Shown: in pieces, positions 10,610 to 21,690 of the stretch
Layout of the letters: each line of letters starts with the position of its first letter
How positions within the stretch are numbered: the first letter of the stretch is position 1
Assembly (NCBI RefSeq): GCF_022682495.2
Contig: NC_071390.1
Span: 173,005,220-173,069,219, forward strand
Origin: Desmodus rotundus
Lineage: Eukaryota; Chordata; Mammalia; Chiroptera; Phyllostomidae
Direction of reading: 5' to 3'
Length of the DNA: 64,000 nucleotides
The notes under the pieces: model-generated
What the model was told of the DNA's origin: nothing
The model's database searches: none
Seen by the model: only the letters and a program-made list of their open reading frames with translations
Position numbers and translations under genes: made by a program

Positions 10610-10965
10610 TTCAGTTAGAATTAGTTTCAGCTGACAGTGACCGAATACCAAAAATCAGAGTGCTTTAAAGATGTGGGAGGCTTGGTAATACGTGAATGCA
10701 GGCAGTTCAAGGCTGGCTATGTTTGTGCTAGCATGCAGAAAGGAAATGGAAAAGGAAGGGTGTGTGCTTCCTTCAATGACATCTGCCAGTAAGTGCACAC
10801 AGTACTGTAGCCGGCATCCCGTTGGCTGGAACATGGTCACGTGTCACACATACTTGCCAGAGGGAGACTAGTCTATCTAGGCCAATTTTTTTCTGGGTGG
10901 TCATGTGCTCCGCTAAAATCCAGGGTCCAATTGTTTAGAAAGAAGGAGACAATTGGCACCATTCT
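10610..10965. mobile_element. Old interspersed repeat, LTR-like
   Basis: Blocks such as 'gcaggcagttcaaggctggc', 'gttggctggaacatggtcac', 'ttctgggtggtcatgtgctc' and 'cgctaaaatccagggtcc' follow a common ancient mammalian repeat. I cannot fix the class from memory. Confidence 0.45.
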
Positions 10966-11055
10966 CCATAGCATGGGCCATATTCTTTCATGAAGTTGTC
11001 CTGGCTACTTGGAGTCCTCAGTTTCCTTCATCTTAGAATATTTGGGATTGCACCT

Positions 11056-11541
11056 TGGCCAAGTAATATTCCATTGTAAATATGTACCACAGGAATCTTA
11101 CCTTTTGCGACAGCACAGATGGACCTAGAGGGTATTAGACTAAGTGAAATAAATCAGCCAGAGTAACCCAAGTGCCATATGATTTCATTTATATGTAGAA
11201 TCTAACGAACAAAATAAACTGACAAACAAAATAGAAACAGACTTATAGATACAGAGAACAGGCTGAGAGATGCCAGGTCTGTGGGCAGGGGGCGGTTGGG
11301 ACACTGGGTGAAGAAGGTGATGGGGTTGAGAAGTACAGATTACTAGTCACAAAATAGTCATGGGGACATAGAGTAGAGCATGGGAATATAATCCATAATT
11401 TTGTAATGGCTATGTGTGATGCCATGGAGGTACGGGACACTGTAAAATATATGAGTATCTAATCACAATGTTGCACCCCTGAAACCAATACAAAATAATA
11501 TTGACTGTAAATGGTCATTGAAAAAATATTAAAAAAATAAA
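11056..11541 (+). mobile_element. LINE-1 3' end with a 5' inversion
   Basis: From about 11101 the sequence is sense L1: 'cagatggacctagagggtat', 'aagtgaaataaatcagccag', a 3' untranslated region, then 'cccctgaaaccaatacaaaa' and an A-rich tail at about 11520-11541. The preceding 11056-11090 ('agtaatattccattgtaaat', 'atgtaccac') is the adjacent upstream ORF2 segment in antisense. That is the signature of twin-primed integration. Confidence 0.75.
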
Positions 11542-11564
11542 TGCACCTTGGATATCCTGAATCT

Positions 11565-11870
11565 GACTTTCTTATCACCATCACTGTTACCATCACTACC
11601 CTTGTCCAAGCCACCACCCTGCCCCAGGATTCCTGTGGCAGCCACCAGTGGGACTTCTGCTTCTGAGTGAGCTTTTGAAAATGCAGGTCAAATCCTGTCT
11701 CTCTTCTCTTCAGTACCCTCTAATGGCTGCTCACACTTCTCAGAAGAGGATCTAAGGCACTCCCTGTGGGATCCACGTGACCCACCTGCTCTCACTCTGC
11801 CCTTATCTCCATTTCCCTCCTCCTCACTGTGCTCTAGCCATGCCAGGCTTCTTGCTGCTCTTCCTATACT
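11565..11870 (+). repeat. LINE-2 fragment (ORF2 end region)
   Basis: Pattern of L2: 'cttgtccaagccaccaccct', 'caggtcaaatcctgtctctc', 'cagtaccctctaatggctgc', 'gtgctctagccatgccaggc' and 'ttcttgctgctcttcctat'. Frameshifted and non-coding. Confidence 0.7.
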
Positions 11871-11904
11871 CCTAAAAAAAAAAGTTGTCTTTCCTTATGC
11901 TCTT

Positions 11905-12015
11905 CATACTTTAAGGAGAAGAACAAGCTCAGAGAGGCTGAGTAAACTGCCCAAGGTCATGCAGCTTAGAAGTACTAGAGACAGGATTCCAAACCAGGTC
12001 AGTCTGACTACCAGC
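11905..12015 (-). repeat. MIR SINE fragment
   Basis: 'agctcagagaggctgagtaa', 'actgcccaaggtcatgcagc' and 'aaccaggtcagtctgacta' are the reversed MIR core and tRNA-related region. Confidence 0.8.
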
Positions 12016-12734
12016 TCTATTTCTTCATTCAACCCCAATTGCACAATTGCTTAATAAAGGTTCGATTGCTCTGTGATGGATTTCACAGAGGCAGTCAGTC
12101 CATTTTGTGAAAAGGACAGGCTTTTCCAGCAGTTTTACCGATTCTCATATTTCTATGAGGTCCACAAGTCCTTTGGCAGGAGAAAACAGTGTCTTACAGG
12201 TCCTGCTCTGGCAGAACCCACCAGGAGCCTGTACTCCATCTCCTATACCATAGACAGTTATAACCCTCATCAGGCTGGAGGCAGCACAGGCTGGTTGGAT
12301 TGGCCATCTTCCTTCATGGGCCAAGTGGAACGATGCTCTCAGGAACTGTGGTTGGACCTCTGCAGGTCAGTTGACTTTTCTGCTGTTATTGGTGCAGAAT
12401 CATCTCTGTTTGGCACAGGTAAAATTAGACACAGTTCTAACCCCATTCACTGAGATGCCTCTTTCACTGAGCATTGCAGGTGATTGAAAAGGAATGAAAA
12501 GGGACATCCTTGCCCTTAGGACTTTGTCATTTAGCACAGTTATTCGACCTAGTGAAGGGGGGGCACTTTTTTTTGGCTTCAGCGAATCAGAGATCCTTTT
12601 GAAATTACGTACAAAATCTTGTCTGTGTACATGCGTGCATTTGTTTTTCTAGTGAGAGGAAACAGAGTCTTTATCAAGTTCTCTGAGGGGCCTGACACTC
12701 CAAAAATCATGGTGAGAACTGCTAGTAATAAAAG

Positions 12735-12930
12735 CTTCCCTAGATGCCTATCATTTATCGAGCACAGAATATACACACTACGCTACATTGCTCCTTTAAA
12801 TCCTCCAAACAACCTTATGAGTTAGTATGTTACCATGGTAATTTCACAGATGCAAAAACTCAGATCAAAGATTTAATTCTTTTTTAATATCACACATAGA
12901 TTTCGAGCACGGGAATCATATTTTAAACCC
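12735..12930 (-). repeat. MIR SINE
   Basis: 'tatcatttatcgagcacaga', 'aatcctccaaacaaccttat' and 'atttcacagatgcaaaaact' are reversed MIR landmarks. The distal part is diverged. Confidence 0.75.
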
Positions 12931-13850
12931 AAGTTTGTTGTACTGTTAACAATCTTTTTCTATATTGACATATTTTTTTATCAAAGCAGCATATAGATAC
13001 ATGATTTTAAAAATCAAATATTTTTTTAAACTTTTTTCTGCTTCCTGCATTGTTTTCTTCCTTTTTTTTCCTCTCCTGTTTATTTGTGTTCATTTCTCTG
13101 TTTTATGTTGGGAACTGCTTAAACCCGAGGACCCCGGTTATACTGTCATAGGAAACGTGTGCTGCCAAGGTTCATTGCAAGCTCCGAGTGCATGAGCTAA
13201 GGCTCTGTGCTGCGTGGGTCTGGGGGTTGGGGAGCCAGCTAGCATTTGCACTGCTCTGCACTGACCCACGTGAGTTTCTAGAGTTCCTTTTGTGGATACA
13301 TTTGAGTTTCTCCAGAAAAGAATTTTCCAACTCCCTACTTAGGGTATGTGAGACCTGCTGTTGTTGTTAGGAGGCACTTAGGAGTTCTGGTGGGGTAGAA
13401 GGACGGTGAGGCAGGAGGGTCTTTATTTGCTCTGTAAACAGAGCTCCTGTTTCTAATTCCTTGTTTCATTGATCTTCTTCAGCCATGCATCTAACTCCTG
13501 GGCCTCTCTGGGGTCCTGTAGCATAAACTGGCTCCCTTCTCTTTGGTGTCCTTTTCTGCAGGCTGAAATACCTTTTCTAGGTATTTCTCTTTTAATAAAG
13601 CTATTACTACTTCATTCAAATTCCATCTTCCAAAAATTCATTGATATAGCTCACCCATTTCACCTCTTCTATTCTCTTTGACTGCCGAAGTTACACCTTT
13701 CCTATTTCTTCCCTGTCTCTTCTGATGCAATTTGAAAAAATGCTTGTGGTCCTGCCGCCATTGTAAAAGGAAGTTTCCAGCCTTGCTCCTTCTATTCTCC
13801 TCATGCTACCTCTTGGTACCTATCACATGCTCTCCAGATTCTGAGGGAGA
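12931..13850. other. No securely recognised feature
   Basis: An AT-rich start (T runs at 13020-13070) is followed by mixed sequence. The segment 13440-13680 has a repeat-like flavour but I cannot name it. Confidence 0.4.
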
Positions 13851-13854
13851 TACA

Positions 13855-14180
13855 AGAAAAACCTTCAAGGGATTCTACCCTCCAGAGTCTCATAATCTAG
13901 CCTTGATGAAATCATGCCCATAGATTCTGCAGCCTCTGAGGCAGGCACACAATCACACATACAAGAGCAAGTTTACAGGTGAAGGGCCAGAAAAAGAGAC
14001 CCTAGGTGGAGGGAAGTGTATCTAAGACTAAGGAAACAATATGAGCAAAATCCTAAAGGCAGAGAAAAAGCAATCGGTCCTTCACCTCAGCAGGAAGAAG
14101 GCATGCATGGAAGGAAGGGTTAAAAATTCAAATCCTGCAAGATGCCAGGTGGAGGCGGGACTTGGATGTTTGATTAGCAG
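13855..14180 (-). repeat. LINE-2 relic
   Basis: 'aacaatatgagcaaaatcct', 'aaaggcagagaaaaagcaat' and 'ttattttgtcctaag' echo the antisense L2 3' region (a 'gcaaaggccctgaggcagga'-type block, then 'attttattctaag'). Heavily diverged. Confidence 0.45.
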
Positions 14181-14184
14181 TGTG

Positions 14185-15085
14185 GGTGTTATTTTGTCCT
14201 AAGATGATGGTTTGTCACTGACATCCTGTAAATGGACGGTGTAAAGAGTCTATGAGAACTGAGGCAAGGTTCCTGGAAGAGAAGGATTGGAGAGCATAGG
14301 GAGAGATGGAGACATCCTGGCAGAGGGGAGGGAAAGAAACTTTGGGATGCAAAGTAAAGGAGGTGGTTTGGTAGAAGTGGGGGGTTGGGCAAGAGAAAGA
14401 TTCCAGGAAGAGAAGGAAGGATAAAGTGGCAACAACCAAGAGTCAAAGAGGAGAAGATGGCTGGGCCTCTCTGCCTGATGGGAGGAGTTTGTGTCAGGAG
14501 ATAAGAGGCTGCAAAGCCACTGAACATCCCTGACATTCGGCCCAACCAGGGCAAGTCACATGACCATGGTGACATCCCAGATGCTGATAACCCTGGGCTT
14601 TTCCATGAGTCTTTGTTATTCCGACTCAGATTTCCGACCCCTGCAGTTATCAAAGCACAGACAAATGTGCAAACTTTTGGAATAAGAAAAACAAGATAAT
14701 GTTGTTGATTTTGCCATTTGGACAAAATGTGAATATTGAATTGTATGCCGATGAGAGAATTTTCATGCTCTCTTCACACTTTCACATCCCAGATTACTTT
14801 TTTTCTTTGCCATTTTCAAAAATGAGGACTCTCCAACACTAATCTGCTTAGCAAATCTTATGAACTAAATTGAAAGCCTTGCAAGTCTATTGCCAAGCAT
14901 GTCAGAATTGTAAATTTTTCTTAACCTGGTACCCTTGTTCTCATCCGTATGTTTTTTCTCCTTCCCAAGTAGGTTAGGAAAATTCTGAATGTGTTAAAGA
15001 GCAAAGAAAAAATGGCATCTTCTTGATGCATCATAGTAATTATTTCTTAAATTTTTTCATGATCACAACTTCCTTTAAAAATATC
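14185..15085. other. No recognised gene; purine-rich stretch
   Basis: The plus strand is purine-rich at about 14260-14450, which explains an open minus-strand frame of 178 codons rich in Ser, Leu and Pro. No domain or motif is visible in it. No repeat family was recognised. Confidence 0.45.
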
Positions 15086-15098
15086 AGCCTGCACCAGC

Positions 15099-15140
15099 AT
15101 TGCCTCCACATTGCCTCCACATTGTCTCCACATTGCCTGT
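15099..15140 (+). repeat. 11-bp tandem repeat, four units
   Basis: The unit 'attgcctccac' occurs twice exactly, once with one change (attgtctccac) and once truncated. Confidence 0.9.
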
Positions 15141-15689
15141 CATTCTGGTGGTCCCTTCAAGGAGCTTTCATAAGGGCCAATTCCTGATGTGGCTTCACAT
15201 TGCCTGCTGGTGGAGGGGGCGCTGTTTTTTATTTTATGAGTGCACCTGTAATTATAGCAGAACATAAAGATGAGAAGCAAATGAGAATTCTCCCAATGCC
15301 CTTTCTGTGGAACTGGTTTGCACTTGCTTCAGACTTGGGGTTCTCTTGGGGAATCTTCCTCTCTCTAGATTCTGTCTCTGAAGCCTGATTATGATTGAAC
15401 CTCTGCACCAATCAAGCCTTGTTCAGTATTTAATCAATCTCGAATTGCCAGCCGCGTTGTTGTAGTTCAAATGCCAGTCTTGTACCTTCCGAAGCTCTTT
15501 CCATTTGCACTGAACATACCTTTTCTGTTCTTCCTTTTCCTTTTCTTCTCAGCTTTTTGTCGTGGCTCTTCCCAAAATGTTTAAGCATGTTGAAAAAAGT
15601 AGAGTTTCTCACGCATTTGCAGTCAAATGAATAAGCTAATAAATCATAAACAGGCTTTGAAAGAGGATTTTCCCCTTTCACGGTGTATC

Positions 15690-16030
15690 TTAGAGCTCAG
15701 GTTTAGCAGTTGTTGGAAATGCTTGTCAAAGAACTCTATCTTCTAAAACCTTCTGCGGGCGGCACCTTGCTCGCCCGAGTGAGGCAAGGGGAATTGCCGT
15801 GCAGCAGAGACAATGTCTTTTGCATAACAATTTAATCCACCCCATTTGCTGGTGAATATTCATATTCTGGGGGTAGAAGTTTCAGTATTTACAAATTTGC
15901 GGAAGTAGGAAATGTAGATCAGCATAGGGTAGATGTAATATTTGCTTCTTCGTTTTTAATGGCCAGGACCACGGAAACTGAGTTTCTTTTTTGTCCTTTT
16001 GAATTTGTTTATGCTGAAATAAAGCCTGGA
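15690..16030. promoter_or_regulatory. Repeat-poor island, candidate distal regulatory element
   Basis: No repeat is recognised. At 15819-15831 'tttgcataacaat' is, in reverse, ATTGTTATGCAAA, close to the SOX-OCT composite motif (SOX half CATTGTT, POU half ATGCAAA). Further AT-rich 'gaatattcatattc' (15855-15868) lies 24 bp downstream. Regulatory function is inferred from the motif and the absence of repeats only. Confidence 0.35.
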
Positions 16031-16164
16031 AGGTTATGGATGCTGAACTACTGGTAAGAGATGCATTCTGATGACTTTCCCTTTGTGTTAAGTGTGTGAT
16101 TTAAAATCAGTTGGCCCCATTATGGTAAATACTGTTTTAGTTTTAATGGTATAGCTACGTAGTT

Positions 16165-16350
16165 TGCTGTTTATCTATCTACCATCTATCTAACTTCTAT
16201 CTACATAACTATCCTATAACCCAAAAATAGATTAGGTAGAACATTCGAGCTAAACCAATGTACTGATGTTAATGATTTATATATACATAATGATTATGCA
16301 TGGTGCTATATATAATGAATATATATGTGTATGTATCATACACACAAACA
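16165..16350 (+). repeat. Low-complexity (CTAT)n and TA-rich sequence
   Basis: Interrupted 'ctatctac' units at about 16170-16215 are followed by TA/CA-rich sequence at 16275-16350. Confidence 0.75.
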
Positions 16351-16734
16351 CATAAAATTAGTTTTAGGAGTGCTTAATAAACTAACTTTGGAGTGATTTA
16401 ATTGTATTAAAGCTTTCTAGAGAAAATTAAAAGAAAATTGCTCTCCATTAACCTCTGTGGGAAAGAATATGGCCATATACCCCATCTCATATATCATGTA
16501 ATTCACATGACAGCCCCATGATGCAGATGTGAGAAAACCAGTCCCCAGAGTACAAGCCATTCACTGCCCAGAGTTGCTGAGCCGGGCTCAGGGTGTTTTC
16601 TGTTTCACGAGAGGCCAGTCAGGTTCACCTGACAAGAGCCCACCTATTGATTGGCTTGTGTGCAGGAAGAAGCATTGTAACCCTGGGCTAAATTAAAAAG
16701 AAAAAAAAAGAGTAGTGATTGACTCACTTATGTC

Positions 16735-16860
16735 ACAAATCTTTATTAAGCACCTGTAGCGCACTCAGTGTTGTAGGCACTGAGAAAACACCAGAGAAGG
16801 AACTGATCATGTTCCCTGCCCTGAGGAACTTAACATGCTAGAGGAGAGCCGCCAGGAGAA
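16735..16860 (-). repeat. LINE-2 3' end
   Basis: Reversed L2 terminus: 'tctttattaagcacctgtag', 'gttgtaggcactgagaaaac', 'gttccctgccctgaggaact' and 'taacatgctagaggagag'. Confidence 0.8.
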
Positions 16861-17394
16861 CTGCTAGAGGAGATCAAGCAGCGCCACCAGCATGAGTGGG
16901 AAGGGCAGTGGCCATCCCACTTCCGTGTGATGGCCTGTGGTCCCTCCATCTCACTGTCTGGATGGAACTGGAGCTAAATCGTGTGTCACCTTCATCTCCT
17001 TTAGGAAGGAACACTCTTCTTTCCCTCCAAGTCTTGCACTGGTCTTGGTTTGCATGTCATGTGGTCTACCCAAAACCCCACATGCATCACAGACTCAGTG
17101 TGGTAAGTGGGTGCTCAGGGTGCCATGCTTGCCTTGGGAATTCAAAGTCTCGGGGAAAGTCAGGGTCTTTGAGTGTTCCTCACGCTTTGGGTCATTTGCC
17201 TGGAAAACCATAACTGTCTCATAGGTATTGTTTTCATTATTATTGTTGTCTCTGGTTTATCTCTCCACTCGATGAGTGGCCTATAGATCTTTGAATCAAT
17301 GAGCCACATCTAGGATTCATATCTTAGTAAAATAATTGGAGCTGCTTACTCCAAGTTCTTAACAAGTCTCATTATATCATGAAGTACCAGTAAG

Positions 17395-17765
17395 TCTCTT
17401 GCCTCTGCCTGGAGTATCTTTCCCACATCATTTGCCTAGTGAAGTACTCATCCTTCAAGACTCTCTCTGCAGCCCCTCCTCCAGGAACCCGCCTCCTCTA
17501 AACTTCTCAGGCATAGTCAGTATCTCAGCTCCCACTGTATTGCAAATGTTTCTCTGTTACCCCACAAGTATTGCTCAGCACCTCCCACATGCCAGGTATC
17601 ATTTAGGTGCCATTGGCTTGTATTACTCCATAGCATAATGCTTGCTTTCTTTTAAGTCTCTCTCATGTGGCTCTAAAAAGACAGAGATTCCCACTGTCTC
17701 ATTCCCTTTCTTACCCCAGTGCTGTGAGTAAGTGCTTTAGAAATTGGTTGGATTAAAGATGTCAA
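17395..17765 (+). repeat. LINE-2 3' region
   Basis: 'cttgcctctgcctggagtat', 'actcatccttcaagactctc', 'acagagattcccactgtctc' and a 'gtgagtaagtgctttagaaa' end follow L2 in order. Confidence 0.75.
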
Positions 17766-17819
17766 AACTTTGGTCTGGAAGGGAGTAGAAGAGTCAAAGA
17801 GGGGAGTTAACTCTAAAAA

Positions 17820-18200
17820 CAAGGACTTTGGGTTCAGACAAAGTTGAGTCACCCAGGTTTAAGTTCAAAACTTACTTTGCCTCTTGGATAGAGACATTTA
17901 GTATCGCTCTAGTTTAAAAAAAGGATGATGGGCCCTGACTGCACAGCTCAATTCTTTAGCATGTCATTGTGATGCGCCAAGGTTGTGGGTTCAACCTCTG
18001 GTCAGGGCACATAGAAGAATCAACTGATGAATGCATAAGTAAGAGGAACAACACATCAGTGTTTCTCTCTCTTTCTCTCCCTCCCTTCCTGTCTCTCTAA
18101 AGTCAATCAATAAAAAAATAAGTAAAAATTGATGATGATACCTACCACGTAATGTTGTTATGTGGATTAAAAATGGGAACGTTGTGTGGATTAAAACAAT
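17820..18200 (+). repeat. MIR SINE split by a VES insertion
   Basis: The left part (17820-17930) carries 'tttgggttcagacaaagttg', 'cttactttgcctcttggata' and 'tttaaaaaaaggatgatg'. The right part (18131-18200) resumes with 'gatgatacctaccacgtaat' and 'gttgttatgtggattaa'. Removing 17931-18130 restores MIR order. Confidence 0.75.
17931..18130 (+). mobile_element. VES-type bat SINE with target duplication
   Basis: A tRNA-derived head, 'ggccctgactgcacagctca', with an internal-promoter B-box-like 'ggttgtgggttcaacctct', is followed by a 'caactgatgaatgcataagt' middle, a (CT)n run and an A-rich 'caataaaaaaataagtaaaa' tail. The 7-bp target duplication GATGATG lies at 17924-17930 and 18131-18137. VES SINEs are characteristic of bats, so this is the main evidence for the host. 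Confidence 0.85.
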
Positions 18201-18206
18201 TGTTAC

Positions 18207-18268
18207 CTGAAACCAATACAAAATAATAATGAAAATAAACTGTAATTGGAAAACAAAAAAAAAAAAAA
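18207..18268 (+). mobile_element. Short L1 3' terminus with A tail
   Basis: 'acctgaaaccaatacaaaat' matches the terminus of the L1 at 11056-11541, and an A run follows at about 18254-18267. Only about 45 bp of element remain. It is preceded by a tandem 'gtggattaaaa' duplication (18163 and 18184). Confidence 0.6.
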
Positions 18269-18269
18269 G

Positions 18270-19140
18270 GAAAAGAAAGAAAATGTTTTAAAAGGGGAAA
18301 AAAAAGTATTTCTCGGCACATGGACTCATCTCAACCGCCCATGAAATTACTTGACTAAGGCATGCAGGTGGGGCGTGGCTCATCAATATTCGAACTCCAG
18401 TCTTTTAATGTCCAAGAGCTAATGGCGATCAACTGGTTCCATTCTGCTTTGTGAGAAAGCACGCGTGTTCACGAGCACGCTCATGCACCCTCACACATTC
18501 TGTCCTCCAGTAACTCTCATTAACCTTTCACTTGTCTCCAAACACCAGAAGTCAAGAGTCAGTCCTCCTTCAAATGGACATCCTAAAGTGGCGACTGGCA
18601 GTTTTACACCTTTTACACGTTCAGCAGTGGGGACTTAGATTCTGAAGTTTTCCTGCCCCTGTGCCACTCGGGTACAGCATCACTTCACAGTGTCACACAC
18701 GGTGACTGCTGTCGGGGTGCCGCATTTTAAAAAGATGTAATAGTTAATATCTCTTTGAAAAGGAATCAAATCCTCACTGATAGCCTTTATCAACCAGCTG
18801 GTTCTTGTAAGCCTCTTCCCCGTCTGTGTGCAAACATTACCGTTAAGTGATCAGCTGGCGTAATTAGGTAAGATTGTACCCTAGAAGCACAATTCAGTTT
18901 GCTCTTCATCTTGCCTGGAAGGAGCCGCAAACATCGGGGATGACGACACGATGAGAAGTTAGATGTGGGAGGTTTTTCCAGCAGCTGCAATACCTTGCTA
19001 ATCAGCAGAGCTAGTGATTTATTTATTTGCTTTTCTTTCTCAGTTCAAAGATACGGCACTGTGGAACCTCCACCAGAGAGGTACTTACAAAGTACCTCTC
19101 TGTGATCTTGTGTAATCTGGAAGCATACACCAACATCTAT
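18270..19140. other. No recognised feature
   Basis: No repeat family, RNA gene or coding sequence was recognised. Confidence 0.45.
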
Positions 19141-19144
19141 TTAT

Positions 19145-19235
19145 TGGGCTGTTGTGAAATATGTAAAATATTTCACTACATTGCCTGGCATGTAGTATGT
19201 GCTCAGTAAATACTAGTTGTTAATATGGGAACACA
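19145..19235 (+). repeat. MIR 3' end
   Basis: 'gggctgttgtgaaatatgta' and 'attgcctggcatgtagtatg' followed by 'tgctcagtaaatactagttg' is the MIR terminus. Confidence 0.8.
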
Positions 19236-19519
19236 AAACAGAGAGAAATAAAAGTTTGTAGATGGCATGGGAAAACCAGACCTCTGAGAGGAAACATTTA
19301 ACTGAGACCTGCAAAAAAAAGTGGAAGATCTTAAGACATATCCCCCATAATGTGCTCCCTAGACTAGTTGGTGTGCTTCCTTCTCTCTATAAAACATATT
19401 GGCTGATGCCCGGAACTCATGGCCAGTAGGCCACGCTACCTCTGCTTTAACTGGTGTTCTATCAGCCTACAATATACCAAGCCCTTGTACACCAGATTAA
19501 AGAACTTGACTATAAAAAT

Positions 19520-19705
19520 AATGGTTAATATTCATGGGGCAGATTTTAGGAACAGATAGCAACTCAGCTTACATGGAGATCTATACATAGATGATCTCAT
19601 TTAACCTTTTTTTTTTTTTTTAAATTGTCCTCTTTTATGCTCATTTTACAAAGGAGCGCCGAAGTGAAAGTAGGGGAGCTGAGATTTGAGCCTAGGTCTC
19701 TTTGG
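19520..19705 (-). repeat. MIR SINE with poly-T interruption
   Basis: 'gatgatctcatttaaccttt' is followed by about 15 T residues (19607-19621), then 'tatgctcattttacaaagga' and 'gagatttgagcctaggtct'. The order is reversed MIR. Confidence 0.65.
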
Positions 19706-20108
19706 GGCCAAAGCCACCTCATTTGAAAGCTCTTTAGCAGTTTCTCAGGTGAAAAAACAGTCAGCAGACATTCCAGGGAGAGAGAACAGCATGTCCTAAG
19801 CCTCCAAACAGAGATGGGGCCCAGGATTCCTTCCTTCCAGCCCTAACATTTCATTATTTACTAATAGAGACCACGAGTTTCACTGTAGAAAATGAGGCTT
19901 GGAGAACTTGGGCGATTTGCCCAGGGATTTTTGCTTATAAATTCCTTATTGTGGCTTTGTTTTTGTTTTCAACACTGGGATGGTTTATGTTCTCAGGTAC
20001 CAAGGATAAAATGTTTTCAAATATCCAGGGAAAAGGCTATGGTTTGTTTTCAGCCTTTTTGAAAATCAAAAACAAAAACAGCACCCTTAATATCAAAACA
20101 CTGCACAG

Positions 20109-20141
20109 GAACCCCGGGATTGCCAACCCCGGGGTTGCCAA
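20109..20141 (+). repeat. 15-bp GC-rich tandem duplication
   Basis: 'ccccgggattgccaa' is followed directly by 'ccccggggttgccaa', differing at one position. Confidence 0.85.
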
Positions 20142-20249
20142 ATCAATGCCTTCTCAGGTCACGCCTCCCTAATTTTCCCCGCCCTGGCTGCTCTCCGAAG
20201 GAGTGGGGGGGTGGGTGCTAGAGGAGAAGAGGGGAAGGTGACAAATGGG

Positions 20250-20540
20250 GGAAATAATCGGTAGAAAATCGATTCCATCTTTGCACATTAACCAAAATGG
20301 GGTTTTTTTTGCATTTGCAGCTGTAAAGTATTTGGTGATTAGTCAACCCATTTTCAAATGATCAAATAATGATTAAGAAGTAAAAAAACCCACTATAAAT
20401 ATTTAGAATGCGACAGGAACACTATTGCTAATGGGAACTTGGCATATGGTGAAATCAGGCTCAAGGAAAAGAAAAATATTTCTACACAGTCAAACATGAT
20501 CTGTCGAATCTTTGTTCTAAAGCAACTTCAAAATACGACA
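20250..20540. promoter_or_regulatory. Repeat-poor AT-rich island, candidate conserved element
   Basis: No repeat was recognised. Homeodomain, MEF2 and E-box-like words are close together: 'gcagctg' (20317-20323), 'gtgattagtc' (20335-20344) and 'ctataaatatttag' (20393-20406). Function is inference only. Confidence 0.25.
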
Positions 20541-20729
20541 AAAATTGCCAGACTATTTTGAGTATGTACCATGCAGAAAAATGTTACTATGCTTTCCCTC
20601 ATTTCTCTGTCTCTCTCTCTCCCCTCATCAAAATGTGAAACAAATAGGGACTGAGGCTAGAAGGATTAAGAGCACACACTTTAAACACAGCAAATGCACA
20701 AGGGAAGGAATCTGGGTTCGTGAGATTCG

Positions 20730-21130
20730 TTATTCTGTGCCTTCCCCTTGCTCCTGCAGAACATGCCTGGCGCATTTCCTCCGGAGGATCTTTGTCCCAG
20801 CAAGTGCACTGCCAGGAAAGCTCTGCCCTCAGGTTTGCAAGGGGCTGACTCCTTCCTGCCATTCAGATCTCAGCTCAAATGTCACTTCCTCTGAGGTCGC
20901 CTTGACCTGCATATCTGAAGTTATCACGGATTGTCACGAGCTGGTTTTTCCCCCTGCTTTTCATAACACTTACTGGAGCCTGCAATGGTCTGGTTCCTTT
21001 ATTTGTTTTCTTGTTCCTTGTCACCCCCTTCTGCTAAGCTGTAAACTCCAGGGGACCTTGTCTGGTCAGCAGAGCAGTGCCCCGCACAAAGTAGGCACCC
21101 AATAAATATTTTTGAATACGTGAAAGAAAA
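20730..21130 (+). repeat. LINE-2 3' end, long fragment
   Basis: 'cattcagatctcagctcaaa', 'tgtcacttcctctgaggtcg', 'taacacttactggagcctgc', 'gctgtaaactccaggggacc' and 'cacccaataaatatttttga' follow the L2 3' end in order. A 186-codon open frame across this segment is a by-product of the repeat. Confidence 0.85.
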
Positions 21131-21564
21131 AAAGTGCTACTAAAAATAGTAAAGTGCCCCATAAATATATTACATGAAATTGAAATTAGGAAATTAAAAA
21201 AATCTAAGGTGATATCTGTCATTTCTAATTTTTTTGAACAAATAGTATACATTTTCCTGAAAGTGAATTTTAAATTTACTCCTTCTGTGCTACTAACTTA
21301 AGCACCGATTTCTGCAAGTTGAGGAAATCAATACTTTCCAAAATAAAGTGCCTTTGCATTTAGAGTAAAATACATATTTTGCTTTTTGGCAGAATATAGA
21401 GGGAAGAGTCTGCATTATTTTTTATTTGAGAGAAGAAAAATTACTAGGTCCTATATCCTGGCCGACGGAATCCAGCAGCTCAGAGAAACGAGGTCATCCA
21501 CAATTCACGTCGACCCTTCATACGTCAGAATGGGGGCCTGTCTACATTTGTAAAACTGTTAAAT

Positions 21565-21690
21565 CATGGAATTTCAGTACAAAAGGAAACTTATGGTTCA
21601 TTTACTTCGTTCAGTCCCCAAATCTGACACTTGTATCCCTAAATCACTTCTTTAATTTTGCAGATGGTATCCTCGGAATTAATTTAACAT
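21565..21690. repeat. Possible MIR3 or L3-type fragment
   Basis: 'aaatcatggaatttcagtac', then 'ggaaacttatggttcattta', resembles the start of an ancient repeat in which a 'catggaattt..agct' block precedes 'aaggga..t.a.agatcatcta'. Weak. Confidence 0.3.

Noticed and set aside
12073..12453. 126-codon open frame on the plus strand
   Set aside because: No domain, motif or family is recognisable, it has no conserved neighbours, and a frame of this length occurs by chance in 64 kb searched in six frames.
14189..14725. 178-codon open frame on the minus strand
   Set aside because: The plus strand is purine-rich here, which removes stops on the other strand. The translation is Ser/Leu/Pro-rich without any recognisable fold.
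20449..20490. Possible fourth copy of the unidentified short repeat
   Set aside because: Only a 'gtgaaatca' word and scattered bases agree, which is within chance.
20545..21105. 186-codon open frame on the plus strand
   Set aside because: Its second half is a LINE-2 3' end, which is non-coding, and the first half has no recognisable content.
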